Of a stretch of DNA of 64,000 bases, positions 18,591 to 28,549 are shown in pieces; positions within the stretch are counted from its first letter, which is position 1, and every line of letters begins with the position of its first letter. The stretch spans positions 1,364,001-1,428,000 of the forward strand of contig NZ_JASD01000008.1 in the NCBI RefSeq assembly GCF_000622385.1, read 5' to 3'. The notes under the pieces were generated by a model that saw only the letters and a program-made list of their open reading frames with translations, searched no databases and had not been told where the DNA came from. Both the position numbers and the translations under genes were made by a program. The DNA comes from Sulfitobacter noctilucicola (GTDB taxonomy: Bacteria > Pseudomonadota > Alphaproteobacteria > Rhodobacterales > Rhodobacteraceae).

Positions 18591-18617
18591 CCGCTTACAT
18601 TTTGGAATTCTGTCGGA

Positions 18618-19550
18618 TCAGTAGCCCAGCTCGCGGTCCACGAGGTAGAGGAATGGCTCCCCCGCTTCACCGCGCCGGATGTTTTCAACAATCACTTCGC
18701 TGGCTGTCACTGCCCTTGTCTCTGCCGCGATATGGGGCGTCACCGTTACCTTCGGATCGCTCCAATACGGATGATCGGCGGGCAGCGGTTCCACCCTGAA
18801 TACATCTAGCGTTGCGTGGGCAATCTGCCCGTCGTCAAGGGCCGCTAAGAGCGCATCGTCGTCAATCAGTGGACCGCGTCCGGGGTTGATGATGAACGCA
18901 CCTTCCGGCATGAGATTAAGCGTTCGCGCATTTAGTGTGTTCTCTGTCGCGGGCGTGTCCGGCAAAAGCAGTACGGCGATTTCGGCTTTGGCCAATGCAG
19001 CGTCCAGACCGTCCTGACCATGCAGGCAAGTCACGCCGGCAATCTCTTTAGGGCTGCGCGACCAACCGGTGACTTGAAAGCCAATTGCCAGAAGGACTTC
19101 GCAGACAGCGGTCCCCAGTTCGCCAAGCCCCAGAACCACAACGTTGCGTTCTTGCGCTAGCGGCGGCGTGCGCGGTGCCCAGATCGTATCATTGCGCTGG
19201 ATATCGGTATCTATTCCCAGATGGTGCCGCAGAACATGTGCGGTGACCCACTCGACCATCGCCCGCGTCAGACCCGGATCAACCATTCGGGCCAAAGGAA
19301 GCTTCAGCGTTTCGTTACCGGTAATCGCCTCTACCCCCGCCCAGAGGTTCAAAACGGCCTTGGTGCGGGCATATGGCGTGAAATCCTGAAGCTCGCTATT
19401 GGGAGCATAGACAATATAATCGACATCCTCCGGCGGGATATCCATCGACAGGTTCGCGTCGAGCCCGGCTGCAACCAATGCATCACGCAAGGGCTGTTTA
19501 TATGTGTCCCAACGCTCCGCTTTGGCGGCGAAAAGGATATTCAGTGTCAT
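18618..19550 (-). CDS. ghrA: Glyoxylate/hydroxypyruvate reductase A-like D-2-hydroxyacid dehydrogenase
   Basis: 310-residue NAD(P)H-dependent reductase predicted to convert glyoxylate to glycolate and hydroxypyruvate to glycerate. The Rossmann motif GLGELGTAV lies around 138-146, and the catalytic Arg (NPGRGPLID) and His (TPHIAAE) regions of the D-2-hydroxyacid dehydrogenase family are present. The N-terminus (LNILFAAKAERWDTY) is typical of the GhrA subgroup. It starts only 3 bases after the rodA stop, so it is the last gene of the rod-shape operon. That pairing has no obvious metabolic logic. Confidence 0.87.
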   Translation of the reverse strand: MTLNILFAAKAERWDTYKQPLRDALVAAGLDANLSMDIPPEDVDYIVYAPNSELQDFTPYARTKAVLNLWAGVEAITGNETLKLPLARMVDPGLTRAMVEWVTAHVLRHHLGIDTDIQRNDTIWAPRTPPLAQERNVVVLGLGELGTAVCEVLLAIGFQVTGWSRSPKEIAGVTCLHGQDGLDAALAKAEIAVLLLPDTPATENTLNARTLNLMPEGAFIINPGRGPLIDDDALLAALDDGQIAHATLDVFRVEPLPADHPYWSDPKVTVTPHIAAETRAVTASEVIVENIRRGEAGEPFLYLVDRELGY

Positions 19551-19553
19551 GGA

Positions 19554-20693
19554 TTACCTCGGTCGGTGAACATGGGCGGATTGTACCAGCCCGAAAGCCA
19601 ATAGCAGAACCAGCATCGCTGATCCTCCATAACTGACAAGCGGTAGGGGTACACCCACAACAGGGGCCATACCCATGACCATGGACATGTTCACAGCGAA
19701 GAACAAAAAGAAGTTCAGTGCGATGCCGAGTGTCAGGAGAGACGAGAACCGGTCTTTATTGCGGATCGCGGTGACCACGCAAAAGACGATGATCAAGGCG
19801 TACAGCGCGAGCAGGGATATGGCCCCGACAAATCCGAATTCTTCGGCCAGTGTGGTGAAGATAAAATCGGTATGCTTCTCGGGCAGGAAGTTGAGCCGCG
19901 ACTGCGTGCCTTGCATAAAGCCCCGTCCGGTCCAGCCCCCGGACCCCAGTGCAATCTTGGATTGGGTAATGTGATATCCTGCGCCCAAGGGATCAGCGGC
20001 CGGATCAAGAAACGTATCAATCCGGCGGTACTGGTAATCGTTCAGCAACTGCCAAGCGGTGCCGCGCGACTGGAAAACGGCTGTGACCAACCCGATTCCT
20101 GCGGCTATGACGACTGCAAAGTATGCCCAGTGCACACCAGCCAGAAACATGAGGCCCGCACCGGCCGTCAGCAGCAGGATCGAGGTGCCCAGATCAGGCT
20201 GTTGCAGAACCAGGGCGGTCGGCAAAAGAATGATCCCGACCGGAAGCAGCACCCAGAAAGGATGCGACACGCGCCGCGCAGGAAGCCAGTCATAATAGGC
20301 GGCCAAAAACATCACGAGCGTGATCTTCATCAGCTCGGATGGTTGCAGGTCTATAAAGCCGAGGTCGAGCCAACGCTGTGAGCCTTTGCGCGAGTCGCCT
20401 ACAAACGCGACGGCCAACAGGAGGACAAGCGACACACCGTAGGCCAGGCCGGACAGGTTGCGCCACAACCAAATAGGCACCAGCGCGACCCCGAGCATGA
20501 GGGCGAGACCGAGACCGAAGCGCTTCATCTGCGGTTCAGCCCAAGGGCTGAAAGACCCGCCCGCGACGGAATACAGCATGAGGAAGCCGACACCGCAGAC
20601 CGAGGCCAGCAACAGCGCCAGTGGCCAGTTGAGGTGCAATATCTTGCGAAAACCCGTCGGGACGGATTTGACCGTATATTCGAGATAACTCAT
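19554..20693 (-). CDS. rodA: Rod-shape peptidoglycan polymerase RodA (SEDS family)
   Basis: 379-residue SEDS glycosyltransferase with about ten membrane helices that polymerises lipid II during cell elongation, together with PBP2. Recognisable blocks are DLGFIDLQPSELMKI, LQQPDLGTS, and the C-terminal PLVSYGGSAML. The length is typical. The start overlaps the mrdA stop by ATGA, fitting the obligate RodA-PBP2 partnership, and ghrA follows at 3 bases. Confidence 0.97.
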   Translation of the reverse strand: MSYLEYTVKSVPTGFRKILHLNWPLALLLASVCGVGFLMLYSVAGGSFSPWAEPQMKRFGLGLALMLGVALVPIWLWRNLSGLAYGVSLVLLLAVAFVGDSRKGSQRWLDLGFIDLQPSELMKITLVMFLAAYYDWLPARRVSHPFWVLLPVGIILLPTALVLQQPDLGTSILLLTAGAGLMFLAGVHWAYFAVVIAAGIGLVTAVFQSRGTAWQLLNDYQYRRIDTFLDPAADPLGAGYHITQSKIALGSGGWTGRGFMQGTQSRLNFLPEKHTDFIFTTLAEEFGFVGAISLLALYALIIVFCVVTAIRNKDRFSSLLTLGIALNFFLFFAVNMSMVMGMAPVVGVPLPLVSYGGSAMLVLLLAFGLVQSAHVHRPR

Positions 20694-22633
20694 GCTTGAT
20701 CTTTGCCGTTTATCGCGGCTTGGGGCTGCACATCACGCAGGCGCTTTTGTTGTGTCTTGATGCGTGCGCGGTCGCCTGTCGGATAGGCTTCCAACGGCGG
20801 GGGGCCGTCCGCCATGGCCTGCAACATCACATCGCGGGCAATGGGGGCCGCAGCAGTAGATCCGCCACCGCCATGTTCCACCAGCACAGACACCGCATAG
20901 CGCGGTTTGTCATAGGGGGCGAACGCCACGAACAGGGCGTGGTCACGACGCTCCCAAGGCAAATCGGAATTTCGGGTTACGCCCCGCGCGCGTTCAGCTG
21001 CGGTAATATTGCGCACCTGACTGGTGCCGGTTTTGCCGGCCATGCGCATACCGTCTGCGATGATCCTGCTTCGGTACGCTGTCCCGCGCCGGTCATTGAC
21101 CACTTCGTACATCGCGCGACGCATCTTTCGCAGGTTGTTCTCGTTCATATCGAGCGGCCCGCCGCCGCCCGATGGTTGCTCGACGCCATCCACCGACTTG
21201 ATCAGGCGTGGCACCACAGCGCGGCCCGTGGCAATCCGCGCGCTCATCACTGCAAGCTGTAACGGAGAGGCAAGCATGAAGCCTTGCCCGATGGAGGCAT
21301 TGACCGTGTCACCGATAACCCAGTCCGCACCGCGAGAGGTGCGCTTCCACTCTTTGGTGGGCGTCAGGCCGGAATTCACGGAGGACAACGCCAGATCGTG
21401 GCGGATGCCAAGGCCAAAACGCTTGGCCATCGCCGAGATCTTTTCGATCCCGACCTTGAGGGCCAGATCGTAGTAATAAACATCGCAAGATTGCTTGAGT
21501 GAGTTTTCGAGATCGACCCACCCGTGACCTGCGCGTTTCCAGCAGTGGAACTTGCGATCAGCCACTTCGAGGTGTCCGGGGCAGTAGACAGTTTCATCAG
21601 GCCCCACGATCCCTTCTTCGAGGGCCGCCATCGCTGTAATCATCTTGAAGGTGGAGCCGGGCGGATAGGCACCCTGCACCGTCTTGTTGACGAGAGGCCG
21701 ATAAGGCGAGTTCAGAAGCGGGTCATAGTCTTTGGATGAAATGCCGCCGATAAAGAGATTGGGATCGTAGCTGGGCGCTGATGCAATCGCGGCCAGATCA
21801 CCTGTTTCACAATCAATGATGACGACAGCGGCACTTTCGTCGCCGAGACGGGCCTGCACGTACCCTTGCAACTTGCTATCGATTGTCAGCTGCAGGTCGG
21901 CCCCCGATTGCCCCTCACGGCGGTCCAGTTCACGCATTACGCGGCCGGTTGCGTTGACCTCGACCTGTTTGGTGCCCGCAGCACCGCGTAGCGCATCCTC
22001 GGCGCGGGCCTCTACGTTGATCTTGCCGATCTGGAAGCGCGGAATGCGAAGCACCTGATCGGGGTTTTCCAGCGCATCAAGGTCTTTCTGGCTGACCCGA
22101 CCGACGCGGCCCACCACATGCGCGAAATCCGATCCGCGCGGATAAACCCGCGTCAGACCGACCTCTGGCGTGACACCGGGCAGGGCAGGGGCATTGACGC
22201 TGACTTTGCTGACCTCGTCCCAGCTGACACCTTCCACAATCGTAACAGGCAGGAAGGGCGCAGAGCGTTTAAGCTCCTCCAGCGCGCGCTCGTAGGTTTC
22301 GAGATCGATGTTGATGATCTGGCTCAGCCGCGCCATCACGGCGTCCACATCGCCTGCATCTTCGCGCACCATTACAATGCGGTAGCTGGGTACATTTTCA
22401 GCCAGACGTACACCGTTGCGGTCAAAGATCTCGCCACGCGCAGGCGGGATCAGACGGATGTTGATGCGGTTCTCCTCGGCCAGAAGGCGAAACTGGTCCG
22501 CCTGATCCACTTGCAAATACCGCATGCGGGCGGCAAGCCCCCCCATGAACAACAGCTGCACACCCCCCAAAAGGGCCGCGCGGCGCGTCAGTTTGGCGTG
22601 GTTTGCATCGTTTTCAGCGCGGTTGCGTCTCAT
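20690..22633 (-). CDS. mrdA: Penicillin-binding protein 2 (elongasome transpeptidase)
   Basis: 647-residue class B PBP crosslinking peptidoglycan in the elongasome. A single N-terminal membrane anchor (about residues 18-38) is followed by the pedestal domain and a transpeptidase domain with STFK (Ser327-Lys330), a SCD second motif in LKQSCDVYYYD and AGKTGTSQV as third motif. ATG 22633 is chosen because GGGAGAT precedes it; the frame continues upstream to 22669 without need. mreD ends 13 bases upstream and rodA overlaps downstream by 4 bases. Confidence 0.96.
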   Translation of the reverse strand: MRRNRAENDANHAKLTRRAALLGGVQLLFMGGLAARMRYLQVDQADQFRLLAEENRINIRLIPPARGEIFDRNGVRLAENVPSYRIVMVREDAGDVDAVMARLSQIINIDLETYERALEELKRSAPFLPVTIVEGVSWDEVSKVSVNAPALPGVTPEVGLTRVYPRGSDFAHVVGRVGRVSQKDLDALENPDQVLRIPRFQIGKINVEARAEDALRGAAGTKQVEVNATGRVMRELDRREGQSGADLQLTIDSKLQGYVQARLGDESAAVVIIDCETGDLAAIASAPSYDPNLFIGGISSKDYDPLLNSPYRPLVNKTVQGAYPPGSTFKMITAMAALEEGIVGPDETVYCPGHLEVADRKFHCWKRAGHGWVDLENSLKQSCDVYYYDLALKVGIEKISAMAKRFGLGIRHDLALSSVNSGLTPTKEWKRTSRGADWVIGDTVNASIGQGFMLASPLQLAVMSARIATGRAVVPRLIKSVDGVEQPSGGGGPLDMNENNLRKMRRAMYEVVNDRRGTAYRSRIIADGMRMAGKTGTSQVRNITAAERARGVTRNSDLPWERRDHALFVAFAPYDKPRYAVSVLVEHGGGGSTAAAPIARDVMLQAMADGPPPLEAYPTGDRARIKTQQKRLRDVQPQAAINGKDQA

Positions 22634-22646
22634 GATCCGATCTCCC

Positions 22647-23186
22647 TCACACCCGTTGACCCAAGGCATCCAGATCGCCCGGTGCAGCCTTGCGCACGCC
22701 CATGCCGAAATGGGTGATCGCGACGACCACCGGATACATTAGGATCGTCAGACCCAGTTCCGTCAGGATAAGTGCCATGCCGGGCAGATCGATAAGCATG
22801 ATCATCAGAATGAGCCTGTAGCTGATAACAAGCCCGATCATCATCAGACTGACCGTTACCCACTCTGCCGCGAAATTTGCATCGCGCAGGGACCGGCCCC
22901 TCGACTTGAGGTTTTCGCAGACGATCAATGCCAGCATAGCCCAAAGCCCCGGAGGCCGCTGTAAAAGCAGGTCAGCCAACAGAAAGGCGCAGGCCAGCGC
23001 CAATGCGGGCACGTATTCAGGACGCCGCAGGCTCCATGCGATGGCAAAGCACAACAACAAATCAGGTCCGGCCCAACGGCGCGGCAGTGTTTCAAGTGGC
23101 AGGAGGTGGAAGAACAGGATCACCAGCGTAAGCAAAGCAAAAGACGCTCGCATCAGCCAAAGACGTGTCTGGGAAAGGTCGTTCAT
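22647..23186 (-). CDS. mreD: Rod shape-determining protein MreD
   Basis: 179-residue very hydrophobic protein with five to six predicted membrane helices. MreD links the MreB cytoskeleton to the wall-synthesis machinery. Sequence conservation in the family is low, so the call leans on hydrophobicity, length and its place between mreC (4-base overlap at 23183-23186) and mrdA (13-base gap). Confidence 0.93.
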   Translation of the reverse strand: MNDLSQTRLWLMRASFALLTLVILFFHLLPLETLPRRWAGPDLLLCFAIAWSLRRPEYVPALALACAFLLADLLLQRPPGLWAMLALIVCENLKSRGRSLRDANFAAEWVTVSLMMIGLVISYRLILMIMLIDLPGMALILTELGLTILMYPVVVAITHFGMGVRKAAPGDLDALGQRV

Positions 23187-24079
23187 TCGCCCACCGCCGT
23201 CTCTGTCTCGACCAATGGGCCGTCAGCAGTGATCACGCGTGCCGTGTCCGTCACGTTTTCGGTGCCGTAGTGGCGCAGAACCCGCAAGAACTCTAGTCGT
23301 TCGTAATCTGCCGCAAGCCGAACGCGCAGGCGGCCACCCGGATCAGCAGCCACTTGCCCGATCAGCAGACCAGCCGGAAAGACACCGCCGTCACCGGAGC
23401 TGATCACGCGGTCACCCGGACGGACCAAATCGGGATTTTCCAGAAAATCGATGGGCGGCGCGATAGAGTTATCACCAGCTACGATGGCACGTTGGCCCGA
23501 GGGTTGGATAGTCGCGGGGATACGGCTTGTGGCATCGGTCAACAGGATGACGCGCGCGGTGTTTTCGGCCACGCCAGAAATACGACCGACTAGTCCAATG
23601 CCATCCATGGTGGCCCAGCCGTCCACCAAACCGTCGCGCGCGCCTACGTTCAACAACACGGACTGACGGAACGGCGAACCGGAATCGGCTAGAACCACAC
23701 CGGTAATAAACGTCAGGCGCGGATCAAGGCGCACCTTGTTCAAATCAAGCAATCGCGCGTTTTCCTGCTCGAGCTGGAGCGCAGCTTCTTTCCACGCCTG
23801 CATTTGGCGCAGTTCTGAACGCAATTCCTGATTTTGCTCTGCAAGGCGTTGGTAAGACTGGAAATCTCGTAGCAGATTGATGGTGCCTGTGACCGGTGCC
23901 ATCGCCCAGTCCAGATTTGGCACCAAACGGTCTGTGATTTGGGCGCGAAAACGTTCAACGCGCGGGCTATCGATCCGCCAAAGAAGGAATGTGGTGGCAA
24001 GCAGCAGGATCAGGACAGCCAAAAGCAACCGCCGCAGCGGGCCGGTATAATCGCCTGTATTTGAACGGTCGCTTGCCAT
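23183..24079 (-). CDS. mreC: Rod shape-determining protein MreC
   Basis: 298-residue bitopic protein. It has one membrane helix near residues 15-35 (RRLLLAVLILLLATTFLLW), a coiled-coil stretch rich in Gln/Glu/Leu (about 65-110), then the periplasmic beta-barrel pair with VVLADSGSPFRQSVLLNVG and GDRVISSGDGGVFPAGLLIG, typical MreC signatures. It scaffolds the elongasome in the periplasm. It lies 52 bases after mreB and overlaps mreD by ATGA. Confidence 0.95.
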   Translation of the reverse strand: MASDRSNTGDYTGPLRRLLLAVLILLLATTFLLWRIDSPRVERFRAQITDRLVPNLDWAMAPVTGTINLLRDFQSYQRLAEQNQELRSELRQMQAWKEAALQLEQENARLLDLNKVRLDPRLTFITGVVLADSGSPFRQSVLLNVGARDGLVDGWATMDGIGLVGRISGVAENTARVILLTDATSRIPATIQPSGQRAIVAGDNSIAPPIDFLENPDLVRPGDRVISSGDGGVFPAGLLIGQVAADPGGRLRVRLAADYERLEFLRVLRHYGTENVTDTARVITADGPLVETETAVGE

Positions 24080-24131
24080 GTCCCCTGCGCTCCTGCCCGG
24101 GCAACCGGGCCTTGGCCCAGTCTAGCAAATA

Positions 24132-25937
<1,806 letters not shown>

Positions 25938-25962
25938 GGCCTTCAATCGGCCCAAAAACGCA

Positions 25963-25991
25963 AATGCCGCGCTTTCATCAAGCGCGGCATT
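25963..25991. terminator. Perfect 12-bp hairpin between convergent VOC gene and leuA
   Basis: AATGCCGCGCTT and its exact reverse complement flank a 5-base loop (TCATC). It sits in the short gap between the convergent ends of the VOC gene and leuA. On the minus strand GCGTTTTTG follows shortly after the stem, and on the plus strand a weaker CCGTTTTCG. A bidirectional terminator is the simplest reading. Confidence 0.65.
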
Positions 25992-26029
25992 CAATCCGTT
26001 TTCGATACGTGCCAGCAGGTCGCCGTGGT

Positions 26030-27598
26030 TCAAGCGATATCCTTGTAGCTGACCTCGCGCTGATCGGTGCCGCCTTTTTCGCGACGGACCAGCAGACGGT
26101 TCAGGGCATGGATATACGCGCGGGTGGAGGATACCACGGTATCAGTATCCGCAGCCTGACCCGTCACAATACGGCCAGCTTCTTCCATGCGCACTGATAC
26201 CGTAGCTTGCGCGTCGGTGCCCTCGGTCACAGCGTGAACCTGATACAGCTGCAATCTGGCCTCGTGAGGCACAAGCGCTTTCACGCAGTTGAATGCCGCA
26301 TCAACGGGGCCGTCGCCGGTTTGCTCTGTTTGCAGGTCTTTGCCGTCCACGTTCAGGGTCATACGCGCCTGGTTTGGCCCTTCGGTGCCGCAAACCACGT
26401 GCATTGAGACAAGCTTGACCTGCGCTTCTTCAGGATCGGTGGTCGTGCGCATCAAAGCGATCAAATCGTCTTCGTAGATTTCCTTTTTGCGGTCGGCCAG
26501 TTCCTTGAACCTGACAAAGACATCCTTGAGCTGGTTGTCACCAAGCTCAAACCCGAGATCCTCAAGCTTTGAACGCAACGCCGCACGGCCGGAATGTTTG
26601 CCCATGACGATGTTGGTCTCGGTGAGGCCCACGTCTTCGGGGCGCATGATCTCGAACGTCTCTGCGTTTTTCAGCATGCCGTCCTGATGGATGCCGGATT
26701 CGTGCGCGAAGGCGTTCTTACCGACGATGGCCTTATTGGGCTGCACTGGAAAGCCGGAGACAGTCGAGACCCGGCGCGAGATGTTCATGATCTTGGTTGC
26801 GTCGATACTGGTTTGGTAGGGCATGATATCGTTGCGCACGCGCAGCGCCATCACGACCTCTTCCAACGCGGTGTTGCCCGCACGTTCGCCCAATCCGTTG
26901 ATTGTGCATTCGATCTGGCGCGCGCCGGCTTCAACGGCAGCAAGGCTGTTGGCTGTCGCCATGCCAAGGTCGTTGTGGCAGTGGGTGGCGAAAATAATCT
27001 CGTCAGCGCCCGGAACGTTTTCGAGCAGTTTGGTGATTAAATCGGCGCTTTCGCGCGGTGCGGTATAACCGACTGTATCTGGAATGTTGATCGTGGTGGC
27101 ACCCGCTTTGATCGCGATTTCCACAACGCGGTACAGATAGTCGAGTTCGGTGCGCGTGGCGTCCATCGGGGACCACTGCACGTTATCGCACAGGTTACGC
27201 GCATGGGTCACCGTTTCGTGGATACGATCTGCCATTTCGTCTTTAGTAAGATTGGGAATGGCGCGGTGCAGCGGCGATGTGCCGATAAAGGTGTGAATGC
27301 GGGGCTGGGATGCATGTTTCACAGCCTCCCAACACCGGTCGATGTCCCCGAATTGCGCGCGCGCAAGGCCACAGATCACCGAACTTTTCGCGTTCTTGGC
27401 GATCTCAGACACGGCAGCAAAATCGCCTTCGGAGGCTATCGGAAAACCTGCTTCGATGATGTCCACGCCCATCTCGTCGAGCAGGCCTGCAATCTCAAGC
27501 TTTTCAGCATGGGTCATGGTTGCACCCGGAGACTGCTCTCCGTCGCGAAGGGTCGTGTCGAAAATCAAGACGCGGTCTTGTTTTGTCTTATCAGTCAT
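26030..27598 (-). CDS. leuA: 2-isopropylmalate synthase
   Basis: 522-residue first enzyme of leucine biosynthesis, condensing acetyl-CoA with 2-ketoisovalerate. The HMGL-like TIM barrel begins with FDTTLRDGEQSPGATM, and the metal-binding HCHNDLGMA lies near residue 205. The C-terminal domain is the leucine-binding allosteric (LeuA dimer) region, so feedback inhibition is expected. About 80 bases upstream ends a short leucine-rich leader ORF followed by a hairpin, suggesting attenuation as well. Confidence 0.97.
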   Translation of the reverse strand: MTDKTKQDRVLIFDTTLRDGEQSPGATMTHAEKLEIAGLLDEMGVDIIEAGFPIASEGDFAAVSEIAKNAKSSVICGLARAQFGDIDRCWEAVKHASQPRIHTFIGTSPLHRAIPNLTKDEMADRIHETVTHARNLCDNVQWSPMDATRTELDYLYRVVEIAIKAGATTINIPDTVGYTAPRESADLITKLLENVPGADEIIFATHCHNDLGMATANSLAAVEAGARQIECTINGLGERAGNTALEEVVMALRVRNDIMPYQTSIDATKIMNISRRVSTVSGFPVQPNKAIVGKNAFAHESGIHQDGMLKNAETFEIMRPEDVGLTETNIVMGKHSGRAALRSKLEDLGFELGDNQLKDVFVRFKELADRKKEIYEDDLIALMRTTTDPEEAQVKLVSMHVVCGTEGPNQARMTLNVDGKDLQTEQTGDGPVDAAFNCVKALVPHEARLQLYQVHAVTEGTDAQATVSVRMEEAGRIVTGQAADTDTVVSSTRAYIHALNRLLVRREKGGTDQREVSYKDIA

Positions 27599-27647
27599 TT
27601 TGTTAATCTCTCGTTTCTGCTTTGCAATCCATGGCGCGGTGATATGC

Positions 27648-27684
27648 CCTCTGAGCGGACGCGCCGGGATGGCACGCTCAGAGG
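27648..27684 (-). promoter_or_regulatory. Candidate leuA attenuator hairpin
   Basis: On the minus strand CCTCTGAGCG and CGCTCAGAGG form a perfect 10-bp stem around a 17-base loop. The 5' arm contains the last codons and the TGA of the leucine leader peptide, so a ribosome terminating there or stalling upstream would change its folding. No clear T run follows the stem, so the mechanism might be Rho-dependent or translational rather than classical intrinsic termination. Confidence 0.55.
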
Positions 27685-27764
27685 CGGATTAGCAGCAGCA
27701 GGGAAGCACGCAGCGCGGCAGCCGAAAGCGGCAGCAGGGTGGATTTATCGGCAGCGTGTGTCAT
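27678..27764 (-). CDS. Leucine-rich leader peptide upstream of leuA (leuL-like)
   Basis: 28-codon ORF starting with ATG at 27764 and ending RASLLLLIRL-stop. Four successive leucine codons (CTG CTG CTG CTA) then Ile-Arg-Leu occur right before the stop, the pattern expected of a leader that senses charged tRNA-Leu. The stop lies inside the stem of a hairpin, and leuA begins 79 bases further on. There is no Shine-Dalgarno. A TATAAA element 7 bases before the ATG (27772-27777) suggests transcription may begin at or very close to the start codon. Leucine leaders are well known in enterobacteria and have been predicted in alphaproteobacteria; this particular one is inferred. Confidence 0.65.
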   Translation of the reverse strand: MTHAADKSTLLPLSAAALRASLLLLIRL

Positions 27765-27771
27765 GGCGTCA

Positions 27772-27799
27772 TTTATAGGCAAGTGTTCTGAAATGGGAA
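27772..27799 (-). promoter_or_regulatory. Candidate leu leader promoter
   Basis: On the minus strand TTCCCA (27794-27799) and TATAAA (27772-27777) are spaced by 16 bases. The -10 element is close to consensus, the -35 matches at four of six positions. The inferred start of transcription falls within two bases of the leader ATG at 27764, giving a leaderless or nearly leaderless message. Confidence 0.4.
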
Positions 27800-27883
27800 G
27801 AGGGAGTTTGCGCTTTGTCTGCCCAGATGGATCGGGGTCATTTTTCCGTTGAAGCGCGGCAGTGCCCACCTAGGTCAAAGCGC

Positions 27884-28549
27884 ATGGATAATACTTTGAT
27901 CATAGGTGCTTCCGGTGGCATTGGTGCAGCACTGGCCGAGGCATGCGAAAACCGCGGAGAGCAGGTGACACGCCTTTCGCGGTCAGTTGACGGCTTCGAT
28001 ATCACGAACGCGCAAAGCGTGGCGGAACATCTGGGCCGGCTTGAGGGGACGTTTAACCGCTTGATTGTCGCTACCGGTGCGTTGGAAATCCAGGGTGCCG
28101 AGCCCGAGAAAACCATCAAGACGATCGAGCCGCAGGCGATGCTGGACCAGTTTGCGCTGAATGCGGTCGGACCGGCTCTTGTTTTGAGCCATGCACATGA
28201 CCTGTTGCCGCGTGATAGCCGCTGCGTGATGGCCGTACTATCGGCGCGGGTGGGATCGATTGGCGACAACCGCATTGGCGGCTGGATCAGCTATCGCAGT
28301 GCCAAGGCGGCAGTGAACCAGATTGTGCATACCGCCGCGATCGAGCTGGCACGAACCCACAAGGACCTTGCCTGTGTTTCCCTGCACCCCGGTACGGTGG
28401 CGACCCCCTTCACCGAGAAATATCTGGGGAGGCATCCGGCAGTTGCGCCGTCCGAAGCCGCAGAGAACCTGATCCGCGTGATGGAGGGGCTGACACCCGC
28501 CCAGACCGGTAAATTCTTTGATTGGCAGGGAAAAGAGGTGCCGTGGTGA
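27884..28549 (+). CDS. Short-chain dehydrogenase/reductase (SDR) family protein
   Basis: 221-residue NAD(P)-dependent oxidoreductase fold. The nucleotide loop GASGGIG is near the N-terminus (8-14), an NAVGPALVL segment is in place of the usual NxxG, and the catalytic SYRSAKAA (YxxxK) lies around residues 142-149. The ATG at 27884 gives the normal SDR opening. The last 4 bases (GTGA) overlap the photolyase gene, so the two are translationally coupled. It resembles the C-factor-like SDR group; substrate unknown. Confidence 0.9.
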   Translation: MDNTLIIGASGGIGAALAEACENRGEQVTRLSRSVDGFDITNAQSVAEHLGRLEGTFNRLIVATGALEIQGAEPEKTIKTIEPQAMLDQFALNAVGPALVLSHAHDLLPRDSRCVMAVLSARVGSIGDNRIGGWISYRSAKAAVNQIVHTAAIELARTHKDLACVSLHPGTVATPFTEKYLGRHPAVAPSEAAENLIRVMEGLTPAQTGKFFDWQGKEVPW

